DNA of 52,997 bases from a virus. Location: IMG/VR virus record IMGVR_UViG_3300009506_000043, positions 1 through 52,997 of that record; one strand, given 5' to 3'. The notes under the pieces were generated by a model that saw only the letters and a program-made list of their open reading frames with translations, was not told the origin of the DNA and did no database searches. Shown in pieces: positions 17,901 through 24,978 of the stretch. Position numbers and translations under genes: made by a program. Each line of letters starts with the position of its first letter. Within the stretch, counting starts at the first letter, position 1.

Positions 17901-19676
17901 CACGCGGAGAAAAGATGGACCACCTCTTGGTGCCTGTTGTGCCGCGAGCCGCTCTTTAGACATCTGGACGATTCTGGCGCGGGCCAGGGCGTCCAGCCCC
18001 AGGTCGGCCAGGTTCTTCCTTGGAACCCCTGCAGCTTCAGCAAACTGGGTCCGGGTAGGAATCTCTGGTAGGTTAGCGAGTGCGTCCCATTGGTCGGGAT
18101 GTTGACTAATGAAGTCGCGGGCCAACTGCGTCCTTTTGTGCTCAGCCGATACTTCCGCCTCGGGAATTTCCTCGACCGGAGTTGGTTCGGGGGTTTCCGT
18201 GGCCGGAATTGGCTCGGGGGCGAGAACCTCCTGAACAGCGGCTTGAAACTCAGTCGGCTCGGCTGCAGGTTCGGCCGGCGGCGCTTCCGTGGCCTTTTCC
18301 CGTTCCTTCCTTGCCGCCGCCAGTCGCTCGCGGAAGTCTTTGGCTAAAGTGATCTGCGGGCCTTCCCCCAGCGCCTCCCTTATCACAGCGGCCCCAGCAG
18401 GGATCCCAAGGAAGCCCAGATACTGAGACATCAGATCGACAGCCAAATCCTTGTAGCGACCTTCCTTGATTTCCTCCAATGTTCGACTGTCGCCAGGCGA
18501 GACCGTCGCGGCTCGGGCAAACTCCTCAAAATACTCTTCCACCATTTCAAGCGGAGGTGCCTGCAGCTGCGTGCGCTTGGCGAATTTGGCGACCTTGCCC
18601 TTACCGAAAATGCTGGCGTGCTTGTTCATCATGAATTGCGCCAGCTTCTTGGGAAAATAGCCCTTCTGCGCCATCTTCCGGGTGGTTCCGCTGATCGTGC
18701 CACCAAGTGCCTCTGAGGCAGCCGTGATCGATTGGCCGATGAATGCCTTGGAGTAGGCAGTCAGTGGGCTTTCGCCTTCCGTCAATCGACGGCGCTCGGC
18801 CTCGGCGGCGATTTGCTGAGGCATGCCAAGGGCCTGGACGGCAGATCGAGCAACGACGGCGGCCACGCGGCCAGAAAGCTTGCGCGTAACGCCCTTAATG
18901 CCGGCCTTGGTGGCGGCTCGCATCGTCATCTTCGCGGCCCCTGCTCCGGCGCGAGCGGCCAGGCCGGCGGGCAGTGCGAATTCGGCAACATAACCTGGCA
19001 GCGAGGTCATGATATCAACGCCGCCCTGCGTCACTCGCTTATACCAGGCTTTCTGATCCTGATTCTCGTGCCAGCGATTCTCCTGGATGAATTGCCCAAG
19101 AAGTAGGTAATCACCTGAATCAGCTTCACCGGCATTGAAGCGATTGACGGCACCTCGGAGTTTGACCAGCTCACCGACTTCTACGCCGGTCCCCACAAAA
19201 GGAATTCTGCTGACCCAATACTTGAGGTTCTCGCGATTAGTCGAGAGATCCTCGAACATGGCCATTGCGCTCAGGAGTCGCTTTTCGGGCAGGGCCTGGT
19301 CATCTGCCCAATCATTCGGCTGAACGCGAGTGTAGGAGGCCAACCATTCGTCCTGATCAATTTGGCCTAGGGCAAATCGATAGTCCTCGGAGCTGCCCTG
19401 CCCTGCGCCTACACGGCGAATTGCTACCTGGGTCGGACGAAGGCCGCTTTCTAATCCGGCTTGAATGTCTTCGGGGACGGCAAACTCAATCTGCTGAGTG
19501 AGTTTGCCAATCCCCTGAGAGGCAGTCTCCATCAGCTTTGAGAGCGGCTTCTGTTCTCCATTGGCGGCTTGCCGGGGACCTTCCTTAAAGAGTCGCTGCA
19601 GACCCTCGTGTGAAATCTCAAGTCCATCGCCGAGAATCCATTTTGTGCCATCCCAGGTTGCGGGTATTTGGGCCAT
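11895..19676 (-). CDS. Giant virion/ejection polyprotein-like protein with zincin peptidase
   Basis: At 2,593 residues it takes about 15% of the genome. Order: helical N terminus with a hydrophobic Ala/Gly segment near 230-260; Pro/Glu-rich linker near 450-520; small helical repeats (ELEAMSKWDIAKRFGFPKVR and GLASAAKAMGYPLSKEDL); a zincin peptidase with HELAH at 1077-1081 and candidate third ligands E1133/E1137 in WREAMAEM; a helical region with NVLAATSPQRSAQTN; and a C-terminal 600 residues resembling large polyvalent-protein ends (GGAITAAVASLYYGGDDD near 2290). Location beside nozzle and Gln-rich virion genes suggests it is packaged and injected with DNA, possibly opening the envelope. Domain names beyond the zincin are tentative. 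Confidence 0.75.
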   Translation of the reverse strand: MAQIPATWDGTKWILGDGLEISHEGLQRLFKEGPRQAANGEQKPLSKLMETASQGIGKLTQQIEFAVPEDIQAGLESGLRPTQVAIRRVGAGQGSSEDYRFALGQIDQDEWLASYTRVQPNDWADDQALPEKRLLSAMAMFEDLSTNRENLKYWVSRIPFVGTGVEVGELVKLRGAVNRFNAGEADSGDYLLLGQFIQENRWHENQDQKAWYKRVTQGGVDIMTSLPGYVAEFALPAGLAARAGAGAAKMTMRAATKAGIKGVTRKLSGRVAAVVARSAVQALGMPQQIAAEAERRRLTEGESPLTAYSKAFIGQSITAASEALGGTISGTTRKMAQKGYFPKKLAQFMMNKHASIFGKGKVAKFAKRTQLQAPPLEMVEEYFEEFARAATVSPGDSRTLEEIKEGRYKDLAVDLMSQYLGFLGIPAGAAVIREALGEGPQITLAKDFRERLAAARKEREKATEAPPAEPAAEPTEFQAAVQEVLAPEPIPATETPEPTPVEEIPEAEVSAEHKRTQLARDFISQHPDQWDALANLPEIPTRTQFAEAAGVPRKNLADLGLDALARARIVQMSKERLAAQQAPRGGPSFLRVLELPEAQKEKVLAFPEAEDAIRQELEAMSKWDIAKRFGFPKVRSRESMIREILAKQVKPYQKEISHAEKLESRPPEAPPTGEGVLGGISDQNRPGENRPELRHGAEAEAQQAPEAQVGAAPAPLSERAQRQYDQLRDLDKEGLASAAKAMGYPLSKEDLQQDEDTIRRALAQRMVERTGRYQELTPGELGPATAAAEVEAVVPQIPVSQPAKTPGYYVPPAGSPNAPDMHKDMAVEGAGWKLHLAVSKENRDAVTQKLREKGVLFKEGRSSGQKGKDYTIYLGSKDKADRISQEIEAEFGELLDVPQGSTLNEDQPFTDKVMGRFDVIERGDPTFHQYGFGGVPALMSDIRQDMGRGMRDYDYDKVRRILRKRFGEFFTGTEIQPVPAAPEKAKPPLAPPAVLSLEQLNDRMKELGVPVEVTSMREPSSSQEKAAQQLAQAFGHDVRIITSTAEISFVDERVRGPRVLYLDERAAEEAIWYTAGHELAHATEVDVLKALVGEARLDQFGQQYMKRLPPDMTGYRKYLIDDKGNKTDWYWREAMAEMVGTFFTDGAFREQLLQEQPTLWQRLVDALLKLFGRAKNLTDPDALAVLNELKEQRDRVAARRAELIKGPGRPSNDVNGQALAMARIDEAIDAWAAQENQTVTPERKEEWTKEILKDLRERHALKYDPKRRRNAARKMLRAKSGQTKITLSKVENAGKDHSSMDVPWDTIGRAVAAEFPDIMGGVGYEEGVSATEEPDYAARAFALIRQGDEKILDLTQDVDLFTEVLNDALYGPPDSHQRQEAPNAPLSYSQRMFLVSQNWTDDDWTGYNQWLQEIADQLSEEAHHKFSVDDQQVRETLLSLIEAQQAGDKGLFTFTAPAVARYLTEEELGGLGPAYLQRVVQHFEGLKGKTGEAVAAAQAGAAKQEWYQFAHQALFTIFGDQAPRFVNVLAATSPQRSAQTNLKEALRIWDAWEEAGEPFEPDKVREFLLGLQPKVLGASVNNLVTAFSEVNPLNAELSGWKVRSFRKNLLGDLSAVTVDRWLAEFFGVRPDNAFDSHTLYLALTAVVRRAAQQLNIEPAEAQSAIWSFLKAASAAKIGEKAKAKGKEVVKALRQESIAAVPEFAELLNDPEIQQALRKLRAVAPKNLRKAARLQAPPVPTGPLPGTETRAGEARLARIAERVPPGISGRAIAGVGPTLMFAPSEPPPRVNWEGITQTDAMRSFMERQRYLGRANTVTTIAGRTLQYKYDEEIGPPEYHPHAEAEAKAAKRVQADADGEKNRILEYMKAHEHADLGNDPRKWEEEMVVINMVLNDAMTVGALGSREAADDAWYLSRYRREARSWISRVLNMRDPICMGSPVAKRARKIMEAIFDTDSPETTWAILERLRELEISIDQMQDALQDELATMQLINVIMIERAGGTWADKMFEFYSNSIFSGPHTHAKNAISNTGFGLLMLGPERFVEALLNEAAQQFFGKKVSGAQLGEFKYILKGMWAGLAPGLRNFASTWAYEQSALAEQLGITTNYAAQDWDVYKTEVLNRRFALKGTWGRFVRSFGWRPLSASDDMFKTIYAYSVVGAHAYRQAKRFGLDKQHMARYIESAMKDRRSTAWTLAYNEALEATFMQAGWSGTQKLKKAARGLRKLPFGRFLIPTYNFPLNNFEAAMARLPGIGLWPLWRLCSEKHGHEVNFNKILARQMVGGAITAAVASLYYGGDDDTPVITGSSPRNYLARDLAWAVAPPLSIRYPWGGQQFFSYAGLEPASTILPAIIDFLDNRQKGKSLTDSQWDAFLRQITDKTFLQNLGDIVNAFTDPEASGIPQLTQNVLVGFVPNIIRQPWRVGRNEVYDTRIRKGDDFGTKVRKTLAKAELPVSGVIHKYDKWGRVIQPSSPATPWWYRVISPVKLGKRLSERVPADVVLWEWNQAHQTEAERDLQYHPSLPKPFITIRGRKELLSTGEYERYVQRSGEIALERANRINFHDPPTARDIKKIEAAFTTARATARREIIAARNQSE

Positions 19677-19683
19677 TAGTACC

Positions 19684-20829
19684 TCAGCGCATCATCATGT
19701 CGAAGAATTCATCCGTGTCTTCTGGACGGGGGCGGCCTCGCGACGGTTCCGGTTCGGGCTCCAGCCATTCATCAGGGATCTCGATCATTCCTGAAGTCCT
19801 CGATGAGGGCTTGGGCGGTGCCGATCCTGGCTTGTTTAGAGGTTTTGGCTGGCCGGATGCAGTTTTAGTCGCGGCCGGTGCCTTGGTTTGTTTCTGCTGT
19901 TTTTCGGCGTGAAGCTTTTCCATTTGATCGAAGAAGGCGTACAGATATTCCGCACCCCTTGCTGCCTGTTGCTCAGGCGTCATCGGGTCGTCATCCGGGC
20001 CAGGCTTGGTGACATTGGCCGCATAACCAAACCAGCGGATAGCGTACTCCCGATCTGACATGATATCGTCAAGTCTCAGCCATCTCGGCGGGCCTGGGAG
20101 TGGTCCCATCTCGTCTTCATTCATCTGTTCCCAACCGCTCTGTCGGTTAATCAATCCGACCTGGCGGCCATCGACCTCTACGCTTCCGACCGCCGCTTGC
20201 ATCTGTTCTTCCTTGGTGGGCGCCTTGCCGAAGAACGTCGGGCTGAATTCCAGGATTTTCTGCAAGTACGCTTGTGCCTTGGCCGGCTTGGTCAGTGTCT
20301 GATTCGCCTCAATCTCGCTTAATTCTCTGAATAGGGCGGAGAATTCGGACTGCTGTTCAGGCGAGAGCGTATATCCATGATCATTGACAAGGGATGTAAC
20401 CGTCTTTAGGGCCAAGTCGGCGACTCCCCACATTGACCGTGTGGCGTCCAACTCTTCGCCTTCAAGACCTGCCTCCCTCGCGGCCTGTCGACGCAACTCA
20501 TATTGCGTCCGCAGTAAATCCTCATCGTCTTGTTGGCGTAACTGAAGTAGTTGCTCTTGATCGAGTGCCCTTTGGCGCTGCAGTTCCTCCTGTTGAGCAA
20601 AGAGGCGCTGTTGCTGCTCGAAGTCAGCGCCAATCCCCAGCATCTGCCGCTCCAGCTGAGCCTGCTGGCCCAGGCGCTGAGACAGCAGATTCATTTCCAT
20701 CGCGCGTTGCTGCATTCGCTCACGCTGCTCCAGCTCCTGTTGCCACTGTAGGTGCTGGCCCATGCCGGTGTAATAACCGATCTGCGCCAGAAACTCAGGA
20801 TCGGGCTCGTGCCTGACAATGATTGGCAT
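19684..20829 (-). CDS. Gln-rich coiled-coil virion protein
   Basis: A 381-residue protein. Residues 25-120 are an almost continuous Gln/Glu/Leu/Arg coiled coil (QQRLFAQQEELQRQRALDQ), followed by a globular centre and a Pro/Lys-rich tail ending EDTDEFFDMMMR. It directly precedes the giant gene (gap 7 bp), which matches internal core proteins of short-tailed phages that assemble with the ejection protein. The start MPIIVRHEPDPEF is behind AACGGAGACCCATC, a shortened form of the leader motif. Confidence 0.65.
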   Translation of the reverse strand: MPIIVRHEPDPEFLAQIGYYTGMGQHLQWQQELEQRERMQQRAMEMNLLSQRLGQQAQLERQMLGIGADFEQQQRLFAQQEELQRQRALDQEQLLQLRQQDDEDLLRTQYELRRQAAREAGLEGEELDATRSMWGVADLALKTVTSLVNDHGYTLSPEQQSEFSALFRELSEIEANQTLTKPAKAQAYLQKILEFSPTFFGKAPTKEEQMQAAVGSVEVDGRQVGLINRQSGWEQMNEDEMGPLPGPPRWLRLDDIMSDREYAIRWFGYAANVTKPGPDDDPMTPEQQAARGAEYLYAFFDQMEKLHAEKQQKQTKAPAATKTASGQPKPLNKPGSAPPKPSSRTSGMIEIPDEWLEPEPEPSRGRPRPEDTDEFFDMMMR

Positions 20830-20841
20830 GATGGGTCTCCG

Positions 20842-21219
20842 TTAAATCAGGCCCCACATGCGGCCACGCGGCAGATAGGAACCTGGGGGGGTCGTCCTGG
20901 AGAGTGGTTGGAAAGGGGAAAACGGTTGAGGGAACGGGAAAATCCCCGGCCGGCTAGGGAGCCCGAAGCTTCCTAAAAAAGGCCTGTTGCCGTATCCATT
21001 TGACGGCCAGCCATATCGGCTCCGCGCTTGTCGGATTCGAGCCCGGCGCTGGACTGGGATCATGGGCGTATAGCCGAAGCCCCCAGTTGCAGCTCCATGC
21101 CAGGGCGTTCCGGGTGGGCCGCCCATTGTGGCGAAGCTCGGTTGATACATTTGCACATTCGGCCAGCCGCTCGATCGCGTCATGCGCAAGAGGTTGTGGT
21201 AATTGATCAGAGGATCCAT
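20842..21219 (-). CDS. Pro/Gly-rich internal virion protein candidate
   Basis: A 125-residue protein starting MDPLINYHNLLRMTRSSGWP; its ATG overlaps the previous stop as TAATG. It is low in complexity, rich in Pro, Gly, Phe and Arg (PSRPGIFPFPQPFSPFQPLS), without cysteine or an obvious fold. Position among ejection proteins suggests a disordered internal core component. No family recognised. Confidence 0.6.
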   Translation of the reverse strand: MDPLINYHNLLRMTRSSGWPNVQMYQPSFATMGGPPGTPWHGAATGGFGYTPMIPVQRRARIRQARSRYGWPSNGYGNRPFLGSFGLPSRPGIFPFPQPFSPFQPLSRTTPPGSYLPRGRMWGLI

Positions 21220-22016
21220 TAGAGTTGTCCTTGCCATTGCCAGATGGGGATTTTGGTGTTGAGATTCGGGTTGATCCATCGGCGCGATGCGGGTGCTGGC
21301 GTGGGACCTGCAGCCGCCCTCTGTCGCCTGATCTCCCGCGCTTTAAGCCATCGCCAGTTCGGTTGGCGGGGTTGAGGTGGTTGACGACCCCACATCAGAT
21401 TCTGCATGGCTGCCGCAAGCCACTGTTGCTGAAGAGGGTGCATCATCCCATAGGGCGAATATCCGCCAGAGCGACCAAGGCCGAGGCCCATCTGATACAT
21501 CTGGGCGCTGTTGGGGCCCGTGTCAGTGCGCCCTTCGATGATGTTGCTTTTCGCCCTCGTGATTGCCAGATCGGCGGCGAGCCTCTGCTGATTGAGCCTC
21601 TCCTGAAGCGCGCCGAGATCCTCATTCATCCCTCGCATGATTCCTTGCTGCTGTGTGGCCATTAGCGAAGAATTGCCAAACCCCCGGCCGACCACGCTGT
21701 TATAGGCGCTCGATGCCATGTCTCGATATCGCCGCTGGATGTTACGCGATTCAGCCTCGCCGGCGCCCTTAAGATAGCCCTCAGCGCGACGACCCATGGC
21801 GCCCCACCCTGCCAGGAGCTGCCGGTAGCGGAGTTCGTTCTCTAAATTGGCTGCGCCCAGACCGGCGCCACCGCCATAAGGTGCCATATATCCACCGGGC
21901 GGCAAGACGAAAGTTTGGACGGGTCCACCCGAGGTGTATGCCCTTGGCGGCTGGACGTTTCTGCCGATGCGCATCCTGCGTTTTCGTGGCGAGCGGGAGA
22001 GTGGTGTAGGTGACAT
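21219..22016 (-). CDS. Internal virion protein candidate
   Basis: A 265-residue protein with a disordered Gly/Pro-rich start (GGYMAPYGGGAGLGAANLE) and a helical centre (RYRDMASSAYNSVVGRGFGN; DLGALQERLNQQRLAADLAI). The amphipathic Ala/Gln helices and setting resemble gp14-type podovirus ejection proteins. Start ATG 22014-22016 has only GGGGACCAATAA before it; ATG 21972-21974 is an alternative. Its first 236 bases overlap the end of the upstream cysteine-rich frame. Confidence 0.6.
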   Translation of the reverse strand: MSPTPLSRSPRKRRMRIGRNVQPPRAYTSGGPVQTFVLPPGGYMAPYGGGAGLGAANLENELRYRQLLAGWGAMGRRAEGYLKGAGEAESRNIQRRYRDMASSAYNSVVGRGFGNSSLMATQQQGIMRGMNEDLGALQERLNQQRLAADLAITRAKSNIIEGRTDTGPNSAQMYQMGLGLGRSGGYSPYGMMHPLQQQWLAAAMQNLMWGRQPPQPRQPNWRWLKAREIRRQRAAAGPTPAPASRRWINPNLNTKIPIWQWQGQL

Positions 22017-22284
22017 TTATTGGTCCCCAGAGAAGGCGATAGAGTCTGCGGTCTAGTTCGTTCAGCCAGGCTTGTCGTGCAACACAACCACAGCCTCCAT
22101 TTCGGCGTTGTTTAATCCCAAGTAAAGTCAGCAGCCGCTTTAAGCGATCTCCCCAGCCCGGCTGGCAACATAAACGCAAGGGATTTATGCGCGTGTTGGT
22201 CGGGCCGAGCAGTCGATTACATCGGATGCAGCGGTGCCTCCATTTGCCATACCTGTACTCATAAAGGAAAAAATCACATCTCAC
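21781..22284 (-). CDS. Cys-rich protein with GCGC...WLN motif
   Basis: GTG start at 22282-22284 overlaps the previous stop (GTGA). The first 90 residues look real: HRCIRCNRLLGPTNTR and a downstream CC suggest metal binding, and LLTLLGIKQRRNGGCGCVARQ then WLNELDRRL matches a motif common in small phage proteins of unknown function. The remaining 77 residues overlap the next gene in another frame, so the true 3' end may be shorter in use even though no stop intervenes before 21781. Confidence 0.55.
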   Translation of the reverse strand: MRCDFFLYEYRYGKWRHRCIRCNRLLGPTNTRINPLRLCCQPGWGDRLKRLLTLLGIKQRRNGGCGCVARQAWLNELDRRLYRLLWGPINVTYTTLPLATKTQDAHRQKRPAAKGIHLGWTRPNFRLAARWIYGTLWRWRRSGRSQFRERTPLPAAPGRVGRHGSSR

Positions 22285-22592
22285 AGCTGTTCCACCATCG
22301 CTGGCAGGCCAAGCGCCAGCAGGTAAAGCAGGCGATGACGGCCCTCGACGGCGTTCCCTTTGACCTTAGGTGGGTTGCGAAGCGGCAATCCATGTCGCTT
22401 CACGTCTGTATGAACGAGCTGAAATGAGCGGCAGTGCCGTTGCCAATCATCCAGATCAGCGAATCTCGTCACAAATTCCGCCGTGCCACAATTGAAGTTG
22501 GCGACCTTCAGGGCTCGGCAGAGCTGAAGCAGGCGATGCTGACCACTCAGCCACTTCTCGGCCATCGGTAATGTGGCAAAATCACGTAACAT
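22281..22592 (-). CDS. ParB/sulfiredoxin-like small protein
   Basis: A 103-residue protein whose start overlaps the upstream 798-residue gene by 11 bases. VEGRHRLLYLLALGLPAMVEQL resembles the GRHR box of ParB-like folds that bind nucleotides or cut DNA. A second, looser copy near the N terminus, SGQHRLLQLCRALKV, suggests internal duplication. Its role in a virion operon is unclear. Family assignment is by motif only. Confidence 0.5.
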   Translation of the reverse strand: MLRDFATLPMAEKWLSGQHRLLQLCRALKVANFNCGTAEFVTRFADLDDWQRHCRSFQLVHTDVKRHGLPLRNPPKVKGNAVEGRHRLLYLLALGLPAMVEQL

Positions 22593-24978
22593 CCTGACTG
22601 TTGTCTATTCTTTCAATGAATTGCAGATTGCGATATTTCGGCACAATGTTCAGGGGCCCGAAAGTTTCCTCGCAGTAATGATGGACCGGATAACATCCAG
22701 GCCCGTATTCTGGATCCTGCATTTCCTCACCCCAGGGGCCGCATCGGTGCTCACCGTCAGTTACGATTGACAGCTCCGGGTCGCGCTCGCAGGTATCATA
22801 AGCCTCGGGAAATAAACAGCGCTTGCACATTTGGGCGTTGACGGCATCGGGATCTTCTTCTGGGTCCGCCTTTTTGACATAACCGCAATCGATGTAATCG
22901 GGACTGTCTGGCGGGATGTGGTTATGGGCAAGATCGCAATCTGGAATCTCCTCACGGCCACCGGTCTCACCGAGATCCCCATAGGGATCAAGCGGAGATT
23001 CGTCTACGCCCCTGGGGAAAAAGCTGGTCATGTCCCATCCAGATCCCCACTCGCTGTTGTCTGAACCGTTCATGACGGCCCACCCATGTTTGATATTGCT
23101 CTGTGGGTGGATCGACATCTTAACGGTGCCGATTAGGTCGTCGAGGTAATCAGTGACGCACACATATTTGCCATTGCTGGTCGCGCGATAACCAATAACG
23201 TCTCCCACTTCAAGATTCGGATCACGACAAGGGCCAGTCTCAAAGGGACGGGGAAGCAGAACCTTATAACCCTTGACCTGCTGGCCTTCGGCTACTGGAA
23301 AATCGTCTTGGTAATTGGGATCATCGGCGTCTAAAGTCACAAGTTCATTGCCGTAACAGTCCTTGGATTCCCGCACGGCGATGTAGTCACAATCTGAGCC
23401 CGTGCGATACCAGTTCGTGACGCACTTACCCCAGCGGACTTCATGCGCGATCATCAATTGAGCCTGGATCGCGAAGATAGGGATGGGGGTTTCATCGTCG
23501 CTGTCGCCCAGGTATGCGCCAAGGAAGCGCTCCCCTTTCTTGATTCGTGATTCCCGGTCGCAGGCATTGATCTGGATCACAAGGCAGTCAACATCTTCGT
23601 CTTCCCAGGGCTCACAAAGGTCCACATCCAGTCCCATCCGTACCAACTTGCCGGGCCAGACGCAATCTTCGTCACATTCAAACCCCTCGCACTCCTCAAT
23701 ACTGGTGGTGCCCGTGATTTCCACTATGGCGAGGCGTGTGAGTTCGGCATGACGAAAGGCATAGAGTGGTCGCTGATCTCCAGTACCCCATGACTCCGCG
23801 ACCTTCACGGCCAAGAATCGCTCGCCTTGCGGCGCGCGGATTGTCTTGTAATGGCATTTATTCGTTGCCATCGCCCAAATCTGGGCGCCATCTTCCCAAA
23901 GATCACAGGCTACTGGGTTGTCGCCTAGATCGGCGATCTGCAGATAACCACTCCAAATACAATTAGCTTCGTCAGCTGCTATCGGATCGCAGGCAGTGGC
24001 GCCAGATTGCTCAAGCCGGATGACCTTGACATCCACGCCAGTAGCCGGAACCTGCTCTGTCTTGATGGCATACAACGGACGACTGCCGGCCCCGCCAGGA
24101 TTGAAAGTCAATCCGGTGTTCCAGGCAAGATAGCGCTCACCACGAGGCGCACTGCCAGTCGCACTACAGGCCCGAATATCCAGGATCCAGATATCTGCGC
24201 CATTCGTCCACGGGGAGCCGCACATTGTCGCGCCGCCGACTGGATCCTGCAGCTTGCCGTTCCACACACAATACCCACTATAAGGTGCAAGCGTGCAGGC
24301 ATCACCGGCCTCATTGATCATGACGACCGCGATTTCATCCGTGGTGGGTGTTTCGTCTTTCTCCTTATTCGTGAGCAGAATGTATTTCTGGCCGACCTCA
24401 TCAAAGACAGCAATCGCCTTATCGCCCGACTCCAGGGTATTTGACTGATCCGCGTCATCATAGATGGTGAGGCTCGTGCCAGGGTTGGCCACATTGGGAT
24501 AGGCGCCCCAGTATCCGTCGACCGAGGCAGATGCACTACTTCCCTTATTCAGCGTTCCGTTCAACGTGACCGCAACAAATCGGGCGTAGCTTTCGAGCGT
24601 GATGATCACTAAAGCGTCTTCAGCAATCAACGGCCGGCGAACCCCAATCCCCTGCATGCCGGCGTAGAAGTTGCGGCGGAAAATCCAGTGCTCCGACCAA
24701 TCATAGGCAGTGTAGTCCTCGCCATTGGCAAGCCAGACCGAACCATTCCAAACCAGCTGCCGGACACCAACCGTGGGAGCGCCGATATTATCAGCCAAGA
24801 CCTGAAAGAGAACCAGCTGATCGCCGATTTGGTCGCCTTCATTGATGGTGATGATGTTGTTGATCTGGTCGGCAACCTGCTCAAAGCCCTTTCTGATGGC
24901 GGCCCAGTTGCGCCGCTCCTGTCCCTGGTGACAAGGATCCAGGATGATCGACTGATAAATTTGCTGCAACTCAGTCAT
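22582..24978 (-). CDS. Tail fibre/collar protein with three tandem modules
   Basis: A 798-residue protein. From about residue 239 there are three copies of a ~100-residue unit beginning CVWNGKL / CIWSGYL / CVWPGKL (near 239, 340, 438), each with an inner IWILDIRAC-like strand, GERYLA/GERFLA, and often RPLYAI/RPLYAF. Near residue 640, HGWAVMNGSDNSEWGSGWD ... FFPRGVDE ... GETGGRE looks like a phage tail-collar domain. Many cysteines follow (CKRC, CGPWG, CYPVHHYC). It overlaps the nozzle gene by four bases, so a receptor-facing tail role is likely. Confidence 0.65.
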   Translation of the reverse strand: MTELQQIYQSIILDPCHQGQERRNWAAIRKGFEQVADQINNIITINEGDQIGDQLVLFQVLADNIGAPTVGVRQLVWNGSVWLANGEDYTAYDWSEHWIFRRNFYAGMQGIGVRRPLIAEDALVIITLESYARFVAVTLNGTLNKGSSASASVDGYWGAYPNVANPGTSLTIYDDADQSNTLESGDKAIAVFDEVGQKYILLTNKEKDETPTTDEIAVVMINEAGDACTLAPYSGYCVWNGKLQDPVGGATMCGSPWTNGADIWILDIRACSATGSAPRGERYLAWNTGLTFNPGGAGSRPLYAIKTEQVPATGVDVKVIRLEQSGATACDPIAADEANCIWSGYLQIADLGDNPVACDLWEDGAQIWAMATNKCHYKTIRAPQGERFLAVKVAESWGTGDQRPLYAFRHAELTRLAIVEITGTTSIEECEGFECDEDCVWPGKLVRMGLDVDLCEPWEDEDVDCLVIQINACDRESRIKKGERFLGAYLGDSDDETPIPIFAIQAQLMIAHEVRWGKCVTNWYRTGSDCDYIAVRESKDCYGNELVTLDADDPNYQDDFPVAEGQQVKGYKVLLPRPFETGPCRDPNLEVGDVIGYRATSNGKYVCVTDYLDDLIGTVKMSIHPQSNIKHGWAVMNGSDNSEWGSGWDMTSFFPRGVDESPLDPYGDLGETGGREEIPDCDLAHNHIPPDSPDYIDCGYVKKADPEEDPDAVNAQMCKRCLFPEAYDTCERDPELSIVTDGEHRCGPWGEEMQDPEYGPGCYPVHHYCEETFGPLNIVPKYRNLQFIERIDNSQDVT

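Noticed and set aside
11895-19676. N4-type virion RNA polymerase
   Set aside because: Size is suggestive, but no T7-like polymerase motif was seen and a zincin is present.
21020-21070. tRNA-like T-loop (GATTCGAGCCC)
   Set aside because: Lies within a coding gene; arms do not pair into a cloverleaf.
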